Of a stretch of 64,000 nucleotides of DNA, positions 45,412 through 53,848 are shown piece after piece. The stretch spans positions 1-64,000 of the forward strand of contig CALVAM010000002.1 in NCBI GenBank assembly GCA_944325545.1. Reading direction: 5' to 3'. The notes below the pieces were generated by a model that did no database searches, had not been told where the DNA came from, and saw only the letters and a list, made by a program, of their open reading frames with translations. Source of the stretch: Candidatus Gastranaerophilales bacterium. Its GTDB lineage: Bacteria > Cyanobacteriota > Vampirovibrionia > Gastranaerophilales > Gastranaerophilaceae. Position 1 is the stretch's first letter. Each line of letters begins with the position of its first letter. The position numbers and the translations under genes are program-made.

Positions 45412-47277
45412 ATGGCGAATACTGTAGAAACAGAGCAATTAGTGAAGAAAAAAAAGAAGGGAATGACAGCACAAACACGTTTAATCTTGGCAGGATTAAG
45501 TGTTAGTACTGCATTTATCTTTTTGGCTGCAGGATTTGCTACATATAGTATAAGTCAGAATATGAATAGTGCTTATAAAAATTTTGCACAAGTTTTATCA
45601 AAAACTCTTGCAATAGAGGGAGTAGAGATAACAAAAGAAGTTCCCGAACTTGCAAAATATGATGCACTTAGATCTAATTGTATATCAGTTTTAAAAAGTA
45701 ATGATGATATATCGTTTATCATATTTAAGGATAATAAGTCAAAAGTAATATATACAAGTAAGGATGATTATCCTGATCAGGCAGAAAAAGCAAGAATAAC
45801 AGTAAGTTCTCCAATGGTTGTAAAAAATATGGGAACAAGTGCTGTTGTTGGTTCTGTAGAAGTTGGTTTAAGCGGAAGTATTATAGATAGAGTTTCATCT
45901 ACATCAAAGTTATCTTTAGCTACTGTATTTTTACTTGCTTGGCTTGTAATTGTAGGCATTATTTATATGAATTCTTCTATAATAACAAAGCAATTAAGAA
46001 AATTACATCAAGGTGTTAAGAAGATTTCAACCGGCGAATTCGGTTATATGATTAATGATAAAGATGTTGATAATGAGGTAAAAGAATTATATTCAGCATT
46101 TAATGATATGTCTGAAAGGTTAAGCAGATATAACGAGCAAACAATTGAGAGTTTGACTTTTGAAAGAAACAAACTTGAATCTGTTTTAATGAGTATTGTA
46201 AATGGAGTTGTGGTTTGTGATAACCATGATAAGGTTATTATGGTTAATAATTATGCAAAACGACTTTTGGAAGTTGAAGAAGAGGATATTGTTAATACTC
46301 AAATTCAACAGTTTTGTGATTCTAGTGGAGAATTTTGTTTTGCAGATAAAATTACTGAATTTAAGGATACTCCTCTAGATGATGAAGGATTACCTGTTCC
46401 TTTTAATATAACGATTGATCAAAGGGTATTAAAATGTTTAATATCTCCGATGTTTACTCGTTCTAATTCTTATGTTGGGTATATTATTGTTTTAATTGAT
46501 GTAACTAAAGATGTTGAGATGGACCAATTACGTTCTAATTTTATTTCTAATGTTTCTCACGAGCTTAGAACTCCTGTTACTGTTTTAAGAAGTTATATTG
46601 ATACTTTGTATAATTTTGGGAATGATTTTGATTTTAATACTCAAAGAGAATTCATAGGTGTTATGAATCAAGAAATAATAAGATTAAACAGAATGGTAAA
46701 TGATATATTAGATTTTTCAAGATACGAAGCTCAAAATGTAAGGTTAGAAAAAACAAAACAGGATATTATAGAAATAGTAGAAGATGCAGTAAATCAAGTA
46801 CAAGTATTGGCAAAAGAACACGATTTAACAATATCTATAATGCGAGAACCTGATTTACCGCAGATATATGTAAATGTTGATAGTATATCACGAGCTTTTA
46901 TGAATATATTATCAAATGCAATAAAATATTCACCTGATGGAAAGCGTATAAAAATAAGAGTTGAACAATCAAGAGATGGTGAGTATGTAGAAGTAAGTGT
47001 AGAGGATCAAGGTCCTGGTATTCCTGAGAAGGATTTGAAAAAAGTTTTTGATAGATTTTACAGATGTGAAAATGCTACTCATACGGTAAAAGGAACAGGC
47101 TTAGGGCTTCATTTAGTAAAAGTTACAGTGGAAAAGCTTCATCACGGTCAAGTTTTTGTAAATTCTAAAGAGGGTGAAGGTTCTACTTTTGGGTTTAGAT
47201 TACCTATTAAACCTGTGGAAGAAGAGATTGAAGAATACATACCAAAAAATCAACTTCCTGCTGAAAGTGAATCATAG
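45412..47277 (+). CDS. Membrane sensor histidine kinase (TM-HAMP-PAS-HisKA-HATPase)
   Basis: 621 aa. Two membrane segments (about 26-47 and 165-185) enclose a periplasmic sensor of about 115 residues. A HAMP (KQLRKLHQGVKKISTGEFGY) and a PAS domain (VLMSIVNGVVVCDNHDKVIM) follow, then HisKA with SNVSHELRTPVTVLRSY (phospho-His383). The ATPase domain has N-box NAIKYSPDG, G1 DQGPGIPEKD and G2 KGTGLGLHLV. This layout matches WalK and cyanobacterial NblS/Hik33. No response regulator is adjacent, so the partner is encoded elsewhere. It is probably transcribed from the leaderless-type promoter just upstream. Confidence 0.95.
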   Translation: MANTVETEQLVKKKKKGMTAQTRLILAGLSVSTAFIFLAAGFATYSISQNMNSAYKNFAQVLSKTLAIEGVEITKEVPELAKYDALRSNCISVLKSNDDISFIIFKDNKSKVIYTSKDDYPDQAEKARITVSSPMVVKNMGTSAVVGSVEVGLSGSIIDRVSSTSKLSLATVFLLAWLVIVGIIYMNSSIITKQLRKLHQGVKKISTGEFGYMINDKDVDNEVKELYSAFNDMSERLSRYNEQTIESLTFERNKLESVLMSIVNGVVVCDNHDKVIMVNNYAKRLLEVEEEDIVNTQIQQFCDSSGEFCFADKITEFKDTPLDDEGLPVPFNITIDQRVLKCLISPMFTRSNSYVGYIIVLIDVTKDVEMDQLRSNFISNVSHELRTPVTVLRSYIDTLYNFGNDFDFNTQREFIGVMNQEIIRLNRMVNDILDFSRYEAQNVRLEKTKQDIIEIVEDAVNQVQVLAKEHDLTISIMREPDLPQIYVNVDSISRAFMNILSNAIKYSPDGKRIKIRVEQSRDGEYVEVSVEDQGPGIPEKDLKKVFDRFYRCENATHTVKGTGLGLHLVKVTVEKLHHGQVFVNSKEGEGSTFGFRLPIKPVEEEIEEYIPKNQLPAESES

Positions 47278-47304
47278 TATTTGTTTTTTTGTAAGTAGAG
47301 ATAT

Positions 47305-47331
47305 AAAAAAAAGCTGTCGTTTAAGACAGCT
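47305..47331 (-). terminator. Terminator of the usher-like operon
   Basis: AGCTGTC / GACAGCT stem with a 6-nt loop; on the minus strand it is followed by a T8 run. It lies 39 nt beyond the usher-like stop codon. It may also stop the convergent histidine kinase transcript. Confidence 0.8.
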
Positions 47332-47369
47332 GTTACACATATGTGTTTTTATGTTAAATAGAACTTTGT

Positions 47370-50300
47370 TTATAGAGATAAAGTTTTATACTCTAAATTT
47401 TGATTTTTTACATCCGTAGGATTGAAATAATCGAATGGGATATAAACATCAATTTCACTTTTTTCCGGAAGTTTTTCCAAAGCATAAGCGTCTATGAATT
47501 TTTCATCCAGTTTAAGTTTATATTTACCAGGAGCAAGTCCTGAAATGTAGAATTGTCCTGTTTCATTAACAGTAGAATAGTTAATTTCTTCACCTTTATC
47601 ATCAAGAATAACAACAACAAAATCAGTAATTTTCAAATCACGTTCGAAATCATCAGAAATTTTTAGAACACCTGAAACAGATCCTACAGTACTTGCTAAA
47701 GGTAATTCAAGTTTTGTTGTTAAACCTTTGTCAATTTTAATAGTTTTAGAAATTAAATCATTAGTCATAGGAGAAACTGTAATAGGAAGTGAATTCATAT
47801 CTAGTCCGACTTGATAAACACCGCTTGTTAAAGTTGCAGAAGCAACTCGACCAGATTTATTTGTATATTCTAAATCACTAGACCAACTTGTAATTAGAGG
47901 AATATCTTTCATAGGGATATCGATATTCTTATCATATTTTCCGTTTTTATTAGTATCAATAAATACAATAGCTTCAAAAATACCTTTATCTTCATTTTCA
48001 TCCCCAATAGATTTCAGACCGTGAGAGAACAATTGGAAAGCATCATTAAAGATAAAGTTAACAGAATGTCTGCTGGTTGTAGGCATAAACATGTTATCAA
48101 TAAAATATCCTCCGTTTTTGGAATACTGATAACCTAAAGTAATCATTTGCCCTGATTTAGCACGATAACCTAAGTTAACGTTAAAATCGTTTCCGCCTTG
48201 TCCGTAGTATCTAAAGCCCCAACCTAATCCAAGAGTAATTCTTTTCCAAGTAGGGAAAGTATATCCAAAACGAAACATATTATAATCATTTTTGTATCCG
48301 GAAGCTTCATAATCTACAAAACTGTGACCAAAAGTTATTTTACCTTTGTTGTTAGGAATTGGCATATGTAACATTGCATAAGTATCAGCGTATTTTGAAT
48401 TATAATTTCTATTTATAGTAGAAGGTTCGTCATATCTTGTATCATAAACACTTTCTCTTCTTCCGACTTCAACTTTTGCCCATTTTTTTATATCTCTTGA
48501 AACATTAAAATCATAGTAATAGTTTTTGTTTCTTCCAATATCATTTTCACCGTGTCTGTAGAAAGAATTAAATCTAACATTAGCTACTTTAGGAATTTTT
48601 GTACTAGCGTTAATATTAGCTTCATCAAAAGCAATAGTTCCGCCGTGGTATCTGTGGTTCATATTAGAATAATATTTATTATATCCGCCTGAAACATTGG
48701 TAGAATTAAAACTAACTCCTGCTTGAACTCTACCACCTGTTCTATCATTTTTAGAAGTCGCATCTGTGCTTGCTATGTAGAAATCAGGAGAAGTATTATA
48801 AAGTTCAATCCTTCCGTTAGCATTTTTAGGTTTTAAAAATTTCCATTTGTATTTTGTTAAATCTTTAGAATATTCACCTGTACCTTTTACAATATAACCG
48901 GCATGGGTTGCTTCTTCTCTAACATCATTAGCAACAGAAACACCTGCTGTTCCTCTTAATTTTAGATTAGGATCAGTTTTACTTACATATTCTATACTAT
49001 TAAGAGAAGTAGCTCCTTCTAAATAGTTAACATTTTTTTGAGTACCTGTGACTAATAAAGCATCGTTTGTAGGAATAGTATAAAAAACGCTTGAGCCGTT
49101 TTTTTCATAAATTTTATCACCGGTTAGGCGAGATTCAAAAGTTAAATTATCTTTAATACCATATTGATAATCAATCCCCGCAGTAACCTTTTTGTTGTTA
49201 CCTCTGTAAATATTAGAACCATCTCTAAATAAACGATTTTGATATCCCCAAACGCCGGCGTAAGCACTTGCTCTTTGTTCTTTTTCAAAAGGTTTATCAC
49301 CGTATAGTGAATATTTTTCTTCTTGAACTAATTCTACAGATCCGTCTTCATTAACTTCTTCCACTTTAACTGATTGAATTTTAGATGGCAAATTCATTTC
49401 AGAAAGTGACCAATAACCTGCATAAGTATTTAAAGGAACGGGTTCAGCACCGTTAATAGAAACTCTTACAATACTAGTAGGTTTAACATAACCGCTTAAT
49501 TTATAAGCAGGAGTTCTGTCATAATCATAATTCCAAATTTGAGCCCCAAAAATATTAGTACCAATTTGAGCGTCAACGTCACTTCTGCCTTTTACACGAC
49601 CTAATTCATAATAATATTTATCTTTACCTGTTTCTTTATCTTTAATACTGTTCATATAAGTAGCAGTTAAACCGCCAAACATAAAAGCTTCTTGACGATA
49701 ATGGAACATGTTAGCTTCAGCACGATATTTCCCGCCAAAAGCATTACCACCGATACTGATTGCAGTATTTCCTGAAATAGTATCGTTTATATTATGATAA
49801 TTAACCCCTTTTGTGGACATATTATCATTTATCATGTTGTTATGAAGCCCGATAGTGTTTAAAGAAATAATACCGTTCTTTTTCGGAGTAACAACATCAG
49901 GATGAGCTTTTGGAGATTTATCATCATTTATTGCGTTAGTACTTGTATGTAAAACGTGAACATCACGACCTACTTCAGCACTTATAGTAAGAGAAGAATA
50001 ATCAGTAGTAAGTTTTATTCCCATAATTTTTTCAGCGGTAGAAGCTTGGATAAATGCTTCATTAAAAACATTATCCATAATTCCCTGATTTAAAAATATA
50101 GGAATTCGTTTTTGTGTTATTTGGTCATTAATAAATACACCTTTGTTATTAATAACCCCGTTTAAACCATCATAAGTAGTAAAATTAATAACTTTATTTA
50201 CTCTATCAGCAGTATAGTGAATATCAAATAAATCAGCAAGTTGCTTAAAAGGCACAAGTATTTCTGCCCCGTCAGTTATCATAAGCTCTACATCTTCATA

Positions 50301-50417
50301 AACTTTATTATTAATAGTTATATATGAAATTGTTGAATCATTAGCTAGAACTGACGGACAAAAATACGTGCAAACCATTGCTAATATAATTATTATTCTT
50401 TTTATTCTATTTAACAT
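47370..50417 (-). CDS. Usher-like outer-membrane protein with copper-amine-oxidase-N-type domain
   Basis: 1015 aa. Signal peptide to about residue 25 (ILAMVCTYFCPSVLA). Residues 30-150 look like a Cu_amine_oxidN1-type domain (INNKVYEDVELMITDGAEILV then PFKQLADLFDIHYTAD). A beta-barrel of alternating aromatic strands follows (about 205-800), interrupted at about 313-375 by a usher plug-like insertion (SIVRVSINGAEPVPL, WSLSEMNLPSKIQSVKVEEV, NEDGSVELVQEE). The C-terminus has a Ca-binding-like FIDTNKNGKYDKN and prealbumin-like strands (GQFYISGLAPGKYKL). It is the last gene of the operon that also encodes a PapD-like chaperone. The canonical usher N-terminal chaperone-binding domain appears to be replaced. 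Usher role inferred. Confidence 0.7.
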   Translation of the reverse strand: MLNRIKRIIIILAMVCTYFCPSVLANDSTISYITINNKVYEDVELMITDGAEILVPFKQLADLFDIHYTADRVNKVINFTTYDGLNGVINNKGVFINDQITQKRIPIFLNQGIMDNVFNEAFIQASTAEKIMGIKLTTDYSSLTISAEVGRDVHVLHTSTNAINDDKSPKAHPDVVTPKKNGIISLNTIGLHNNMINDNMSTKGVNYHNINDTISGNTAISIGGNAFGGKYRAEANMFHYRQEAFMFGGLTATYMNSIKDKETGKDKYYYELGRVKGRSDVDAQIGTNIFGAQIWNYDYDRTPAYKLSGYVKPTSIVRVSINGAEPVPLNTYAGYWSLSEMNLPSKIQSVKVEEVNEDGSVELVQEEKYSLYGDKPFEKEQRASAYAGVWGYQNRLFRDGSNIYRGNNKKVTAGIDYQYGIKDNLTFESRLTGDKIYEKNGSSVFYTIPTNDALLVTGTQKNVNYLEGATSLNSIEYVSKTDPNLKLRGTAGVSVANDVREEATHAGYIVKGTGEYSKDLTKYKWKFLKPKNANGRIELYNTSPDFYIASTDATSKNDRTGGRVQAGVSFNSTNVSGGYNKYYSNMNHRYHGGTIAFDEANINASTKIPKVANVRFNSFYRHGENDIGRNKNYYYDFNVSRDIKKWAKVEVGRRESVYDTRYDEPSTINRNYNSKYADTYAMLHMPIPNNKGKITFGHSFVDYEASGYKNDYNMFRFGYTFPTWKRITLGLGWGFRYYGQGGNDFNVNLGYRAKSGQMITLGYQYSKNGGYFIDNMFMPTTSRHSVNFIFNDAFQLFSHGLKSIGDENEDKGIFEAIVFIDTNKNGKYDKNIDIPMKDIPLITSWSSDLEYTNKSGRVASATLTSGVYQVGLDMNSLPITVSPMTNDLISKTIKIDKGLTTKLELPLASTVGSVSGVLKISDDFERDLKITDFVVVILDDKGEEINYSTVNETGQFYISGLAPGKYKLKLDEKFIDAYALEKLPEKSEIDVYIPFDYFNPTDVKNQNLEYKTLSL

Positions 50418-50600
50418 TCACATACTGTGTAATTAAAGTTTTTATTCTTTAATTAACATATTTAGTTCCACATAATTTGGGCTTAATCCTTGCCCTTTGT
50501 AAATTTTAGATTTTTGTCCCTATTGTATCTTTTTTCTACTTCTATTTAACATTTACTACGATTAAAATATTTTTCTCTCACACACCTCACATTCTTTCTT

Positions 50601-51209
50601 TTATTTACTAATAGCGGTAAACGTAACTGTCGCGGAGTACGTACCGGCTTCATCTTCTCCTATTGAATAAGTATTATTCACAGGAGCTTGTCCTATAGAT
50701 TGAGTAAGTGTACCTTCTGTACCTGAATTAACTTTAACAATCCAAGAATCACCGTAAATCGGAGAATTTCCAAACTCAACACTCATAGGAGATGTAATAC
50801 TCATATTTAAAGGGTAAGCAATCACATTAGGATTTTTCTTATTACCCATTTTAGCATTTTCTATTGCAGAACTTGTTGGAAGAGCAATTGTATTTCCAAA
50901 AAGTAAACACCCGTTTTGACCATATGCAGAAACTTCACCATCAATAGTATTAATTTTTGCACTTACAACAAAATCATAATTTTCATCATTGCCGTTGGTT
51001 TGTAATTTAAAAGACGCATTTAATCCGGAGCTTGCTCCAGTAGTAGGATCAATAGTTCCTGCTTCTTGAGAAGCTAATTTAGAAATAGCAACAGAAGGTT
51101 GAACATCCGTTGTTACGGATTGTTCAACTTCTGCATAGCCATATGTTTGTACTGTACTAATTAGTACAGTTGTTATTAATATTAATGATTTTAAGAAATT
51201 ATTTTTCAA
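50601..51209 (-). CDS. Pilin/subunit-like secreted protein B
   Basis: 202 aa. TTG start with AAGGA 7 nt upstream; signal peptide FLKSLILITTVLISTVQTYGYA. The beta-rich body contains AIENAKMGNKKNPNVIAYPLN and ends EDEAGTYSATVTFTAISK, a pattern shared with the proteins at 51224 and 58120 and typical of fimbrial-type subunits, whose last strand is G-x-Y-x-A/D-x-V. One Cys in the mature part. It sits 14 nt downstream of subunit A and upstream of the usher-like gene after a 183-bp gap with no other gene. Confidence 0.65.
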   Translation of the reverse strand: MKNNFLKSLILITTVLISTVQTYGYAEVEQSVTTDVQPSVAISKLASQEAGTIDPTTGASSGLNASFKLQTNGNDENYDFVVSAKINTIDGEVSAYGQNGCLLFGNTIALPTSSAIENAKMGNKKNPNVIAYPLNMSITSPMSVEFGNSPIYGDSWIVKVNSGTEGTLTQSIGQAPVNNTYSIGEDEAGTYSATVTFTAISK

Positions 51210-51223
51210 AAAATTATCCTTAA

Positions 51224-51880
51224 TTAAAGAGCAGCTTCAGACATAGTTAAAGTTGCTTGATAAGTACCGTCTGTATCGTGAGTAGAAAAAGTATTAGGTT
51301 CATTAGAACCGTTTACTGTACAAGTAAAAGTTTCAATACCATTATTCATAGTATATTTAATTCTACTTGTATCCCAAGTAGCTGTTAGGTTTTCATCAGG
51401 TCCGTCTTCACGAGCAGGGGTAATTGTTAAAGTAAATCCAATAGCATCAGGATTTTCCCCTGTTGTAGGAGAACCACTTGTAATATTAGTTACAGCAGTT
51501 GCAGCAGGTGGAACATCTGTTTTTGTTAAAACAATTTTTAAATTTTTGCAATCAGGATCTGCTCCATAAATACAATCTGTTGTTCCACCATCTGTTGGAC
51601 ATTTACCTGATAGGTAGAAAATTTGTTCTCTATTATTTGAAATAACTTTAAACACACCTGTCATAGCATTATCTATAGTTGCAGAAGAGTATTCAGTACC
51701 GTAACTTACAGTAGATGGAGTTGGTTCTGTTTCTGTTGCAATTCTTAGATAATCTGCTAAAGTTAATTCATATTTAGCAGTACTGCTATCTTGAGCATCA
51801 GCACCTCCTGCTGCGTAAACACCGGCAGATGTGAAAAGTGTAAATGCTAAGGCAATTGGTAAAATTTTTGAAAATTTCAT
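51224..51880 (-). CDS. Pilin/subunit-like secreted protein A
   Basis: 218 aa. Strong Shine-Dalgarno (AGGAAGG). Signal peptide KFSKILPIALAFTLFTSAGVYAA. The mature protein is Thr/Asp-rich with Cys at CPTDGGTTDC and near the C-terminus. The ending HDTDGTYQATLTMSEAAL matches the closing strand of protein B and the 58120 protein. Good Shine-Dalgarno and position directly after the chaperone suggest it is the major subunit. No named family is assigned. Confidence 0.65.
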   Translation of the reverse strand: MKFSKILPIALAFTLFTSAGVYAAGGADAQDSSTAKYELTLADYLRIATETEPTPSTVSYGTEYSSATIDNAMTGVFKVISNNREQIFYLSGKCPTDGGTTDCIYGADPDCKNLKIVLTKTDVPPAATAVTNITSGSPTTGENPDAIGFTLTITPAREDGPDENLTATWDTSRIKYTMNNGIETFTCTVNGSNEPNTFSTHDTDGTYQATLTMSEAAL

Positions 51881-51904
51881 TGTGGGGTACCTTCCTTTCT
51901 TTTG

Positions 51905-52729
51905 TTAAATTTTTTCACTAATCTTTAAGATTGCGTCTTTTTTTATATTTTTTCTGTTACCGTTTTCATCGAAGTATGAAAGAATTACTCTAATTGTGTA
52001 TTCTCCTGCTTCTTTGATTTTATCTGTTTCAATCTTTTGTTTTGCTATATAAAAATTGTTATTACCAACAACTTTTCCATCAAGCGGGTATTCATCAAGT
52101 AATTTTTTCCCGTTTATGATTTGAAAAGTTCCATTATAACGAACTTTGCTGTTACCTGTTGATAATACTTTCATATCAGTATATAAACCATCTTTTTCTC
52201 TTACGATATTAAAATATTCAATATCAGCTTGTTTTTTAAAGTTTCCTTTATCAACATAAACAGGAACACCAACTCTGGTTTTTAATATTAATTGAGCACC
52301 AATTCCGCCATTTCCTGAATACGGAACACTAAGCTCCTTTGCGTTAACATCTTCTAAATACAAAACAGCTCTTGATTCACCATCAGGTAAAGATTTAATA
52401 TTTGCAATATTTACACGAACTTTTTGTGATTTTCCGGCAGGAATTGTAAATTCTGACGGTACAAATCTTATTTTACTTGAAATATCGTGCGGATCATTGG
52501 AAGAATCTTTCATTACCATTTCACTTTTTTCCGAAATAGTAAAATACCCAGGATAAGCCCTAAAACGCATTGGCTCATTTCCGCCTTTTATTTCTATTGC
52601 CGTTGTTGCATAATTATTTTTTATTTTATTTGCATTAATTTCTATTCTTGTAGGTGATACAGTAATAGATGCAAATGTCGGTATTCCTATTAATAATGAT
52701 AAAATTAATCCTATAATTTTCTTTTTCAA
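51905..52729 (-). CDS. PapD/FimC-like periplasmic chaperone
   Basis: 274 aa. TTG start, with GGGGAAG overlapping the end of the upstream gene, so translation is coupled. Signal peptide KKKIIGLILSLLIGIPTFA. The first Ig-like domain begins ITVSPTRIEINANK and contains the chaperone pattern IRFVPSEFTIPAGKSQKVRVNI, where the F-x-[LI]-P-A-G-x-x-Q-x-V/I string is typical of COG3121 chaperones. The second domain contains LKTRVGVPVYVD. It should stabilise subunits in the periplasm and hand them to the usher. Confidence 0.85.
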   Translation of the reverse strand: MKKKIIGLILSLLIGIPTFASITVSPTRIEINANKIKNNYATTAIEIKGGNEPMRFRAYPGYFTISEKSEMVMKDSSNDPHDISSKIRFVPSEFTIPAGKSQKVRVNIANIKSLPDGESRAVLYLEDVNAKELSVPYSGNGGIGAQLILKTRVGVPVYVDKGNFKKQADIEYFNIVREKDGLYTDMKVLSTGNSKVRYNGTFQIINGKKLLDEYPLDGKVVGNNNFYIAKQKIETDKIKEAGEYTIRVILSYFDENGNRKNIKKDAILKISEKI

Positions 52730-52731
52730 AA

Positions 52732-53592
52732 CTACACTTCCCCCTCTCTTAAAATATATTTAACTCTGTTTTGATAATTCCCCGCAGGTATGATTTTCCC
52801 ATCAGGATTTTCAATAGAAAACTCTACTGATACAAATTCATTAACAGCAGGAGCTTTTCCTCTTGCTAAAATAATTTCTTTACCAGGTATTATTAAGGCT
52901 CTTTCTTGAAGCCTGTTTGTTACTCCGGAAGAACCTGATACTGTTCTTACATAATAATTTCCCTGTGCTTCATTAAAATCAGTTGTATCAATTGATAATA
53001 TCCAATCAGTATTGGAACGAATATATATCATAGGAGCAGATTCTGTAGAGATTTTTTTATTTTTACTGAAAACATCAGCTCCCGATACATTTATCCTCGG
53101 AACTTCTGAATAAGTATTTAACTCATGTACAACAGGAACTACAAATTGAAGATTAAACGTTGTCATAGAAACAATATCATTGGTTTCTGAATCTGTTGCC
53201 TGAATTTCAAATAAAATATTATACACTCCTGATGGAACAATTCCATAACCCTTAATTTTAGCAGTCATATTTTTTGCTGTACCACCCATATTAAGCCCTT
53301 GAAAAATATTCGAATACTCGTTGTATTTTAAATAAACATCCTCTTTAGTGTTATTTATATACAAATATTGTAAAGGTATAGAAACTGTCCCATCGGAATT
53401 TGTGATAGATTCTTGAAGAGGGCGGACAGAAATATTATAATCTCCGCCATCATCACTATTAACAATTAAATTTCGCTCAATATTATTTGATGTCACTATT
53501 GTATCGCCTTGATAATCAATAATTATCATAGACGCATCAACTGATGTAACCATCAAAAAAGCAAAAAATATTGCTAATACTATTTTTTTCAT
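52732..53592 (-). CDS. Secreted surface protein, first gene of the usher-like operon
   Basis: 286 aa. Signal peptide KKIVLAIFFAFLMVTSVDA, then an all-beta body of probably two Ig-like domains (IIDYQGDTIVTSNNIERNLI; VPSGVYNILFEIQATD), ending IIPAGNYQNRVKYILREGEV. The last strand resembles the closing strand of a fimbrial subunit. It may be a tip adhesin or a second chaperone-like protein. It lies 2 nt upstream of the chaperone gene and heads the operon. Confidence 0.6.
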   Translation of the reverse strand: MKKIVLAIFFAFLMVTSVDASMIIIDYQGDTIVTSNNIERNLIVNSDDGGDYNISVRPLQESITNSDGTVSIPLQYLYINNTKEDVYLKYNEYSNIFQGLNMGGTAKNMTAKIKGYGIVPSGVYNILFEIQATDSETNDIVSMTTFNLQFVVPVVHELNTYSEVPRINVSGADVFSKNKKISTESAPMIYIRSNTDWILSIDTTDFNEAQGNYYVRTVSGSSGVTNRLQERALIIPGKEIILARGKAPAVNEFVSVEFSIENPDGKIIPAGNYQNRVKYILREGEV

Positions 53593-53848
53593 GAAAAAAT
53601 ATCTTTCTTAATTAGTTCGAACACTTTGATTGTAACAATTTGGGGTAAAACTTCAATAAATTTTTGAATAAAATCATTTTTTTAGAGTAGGGTTTTTTAT
53701 AAATTTCATCTAAATGATTCAGTTTTATATAAGAAATAATAAAAATATAAACATTTGTAAATTTTTATTACAAATTCTTAACAAATCCTAAAGTTAAAAA
53801 AAAAAAATCCGTATATAAAAAACAAGTTATATGTGATAAGGAGTTACT
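53593..53848. promoter_or_regulatory. Divergent promoter region with A12 tract
   Basis: 256 bp between the usher-like operon and the 1270-aa protein gene, very AT-rich, no gene. An uninterrupted run of 12 A lies at 53796-53807, 41 bp before the plus-strand ATG. TATATA (about 53812) is a possible -10. If AAGTTA (about 53791) is the -35, the homopolymer forms nearly the whole spacer, so its length would set promoter strength. TAAGGAG precedes the plus-strand start. Confidence 0.5.
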
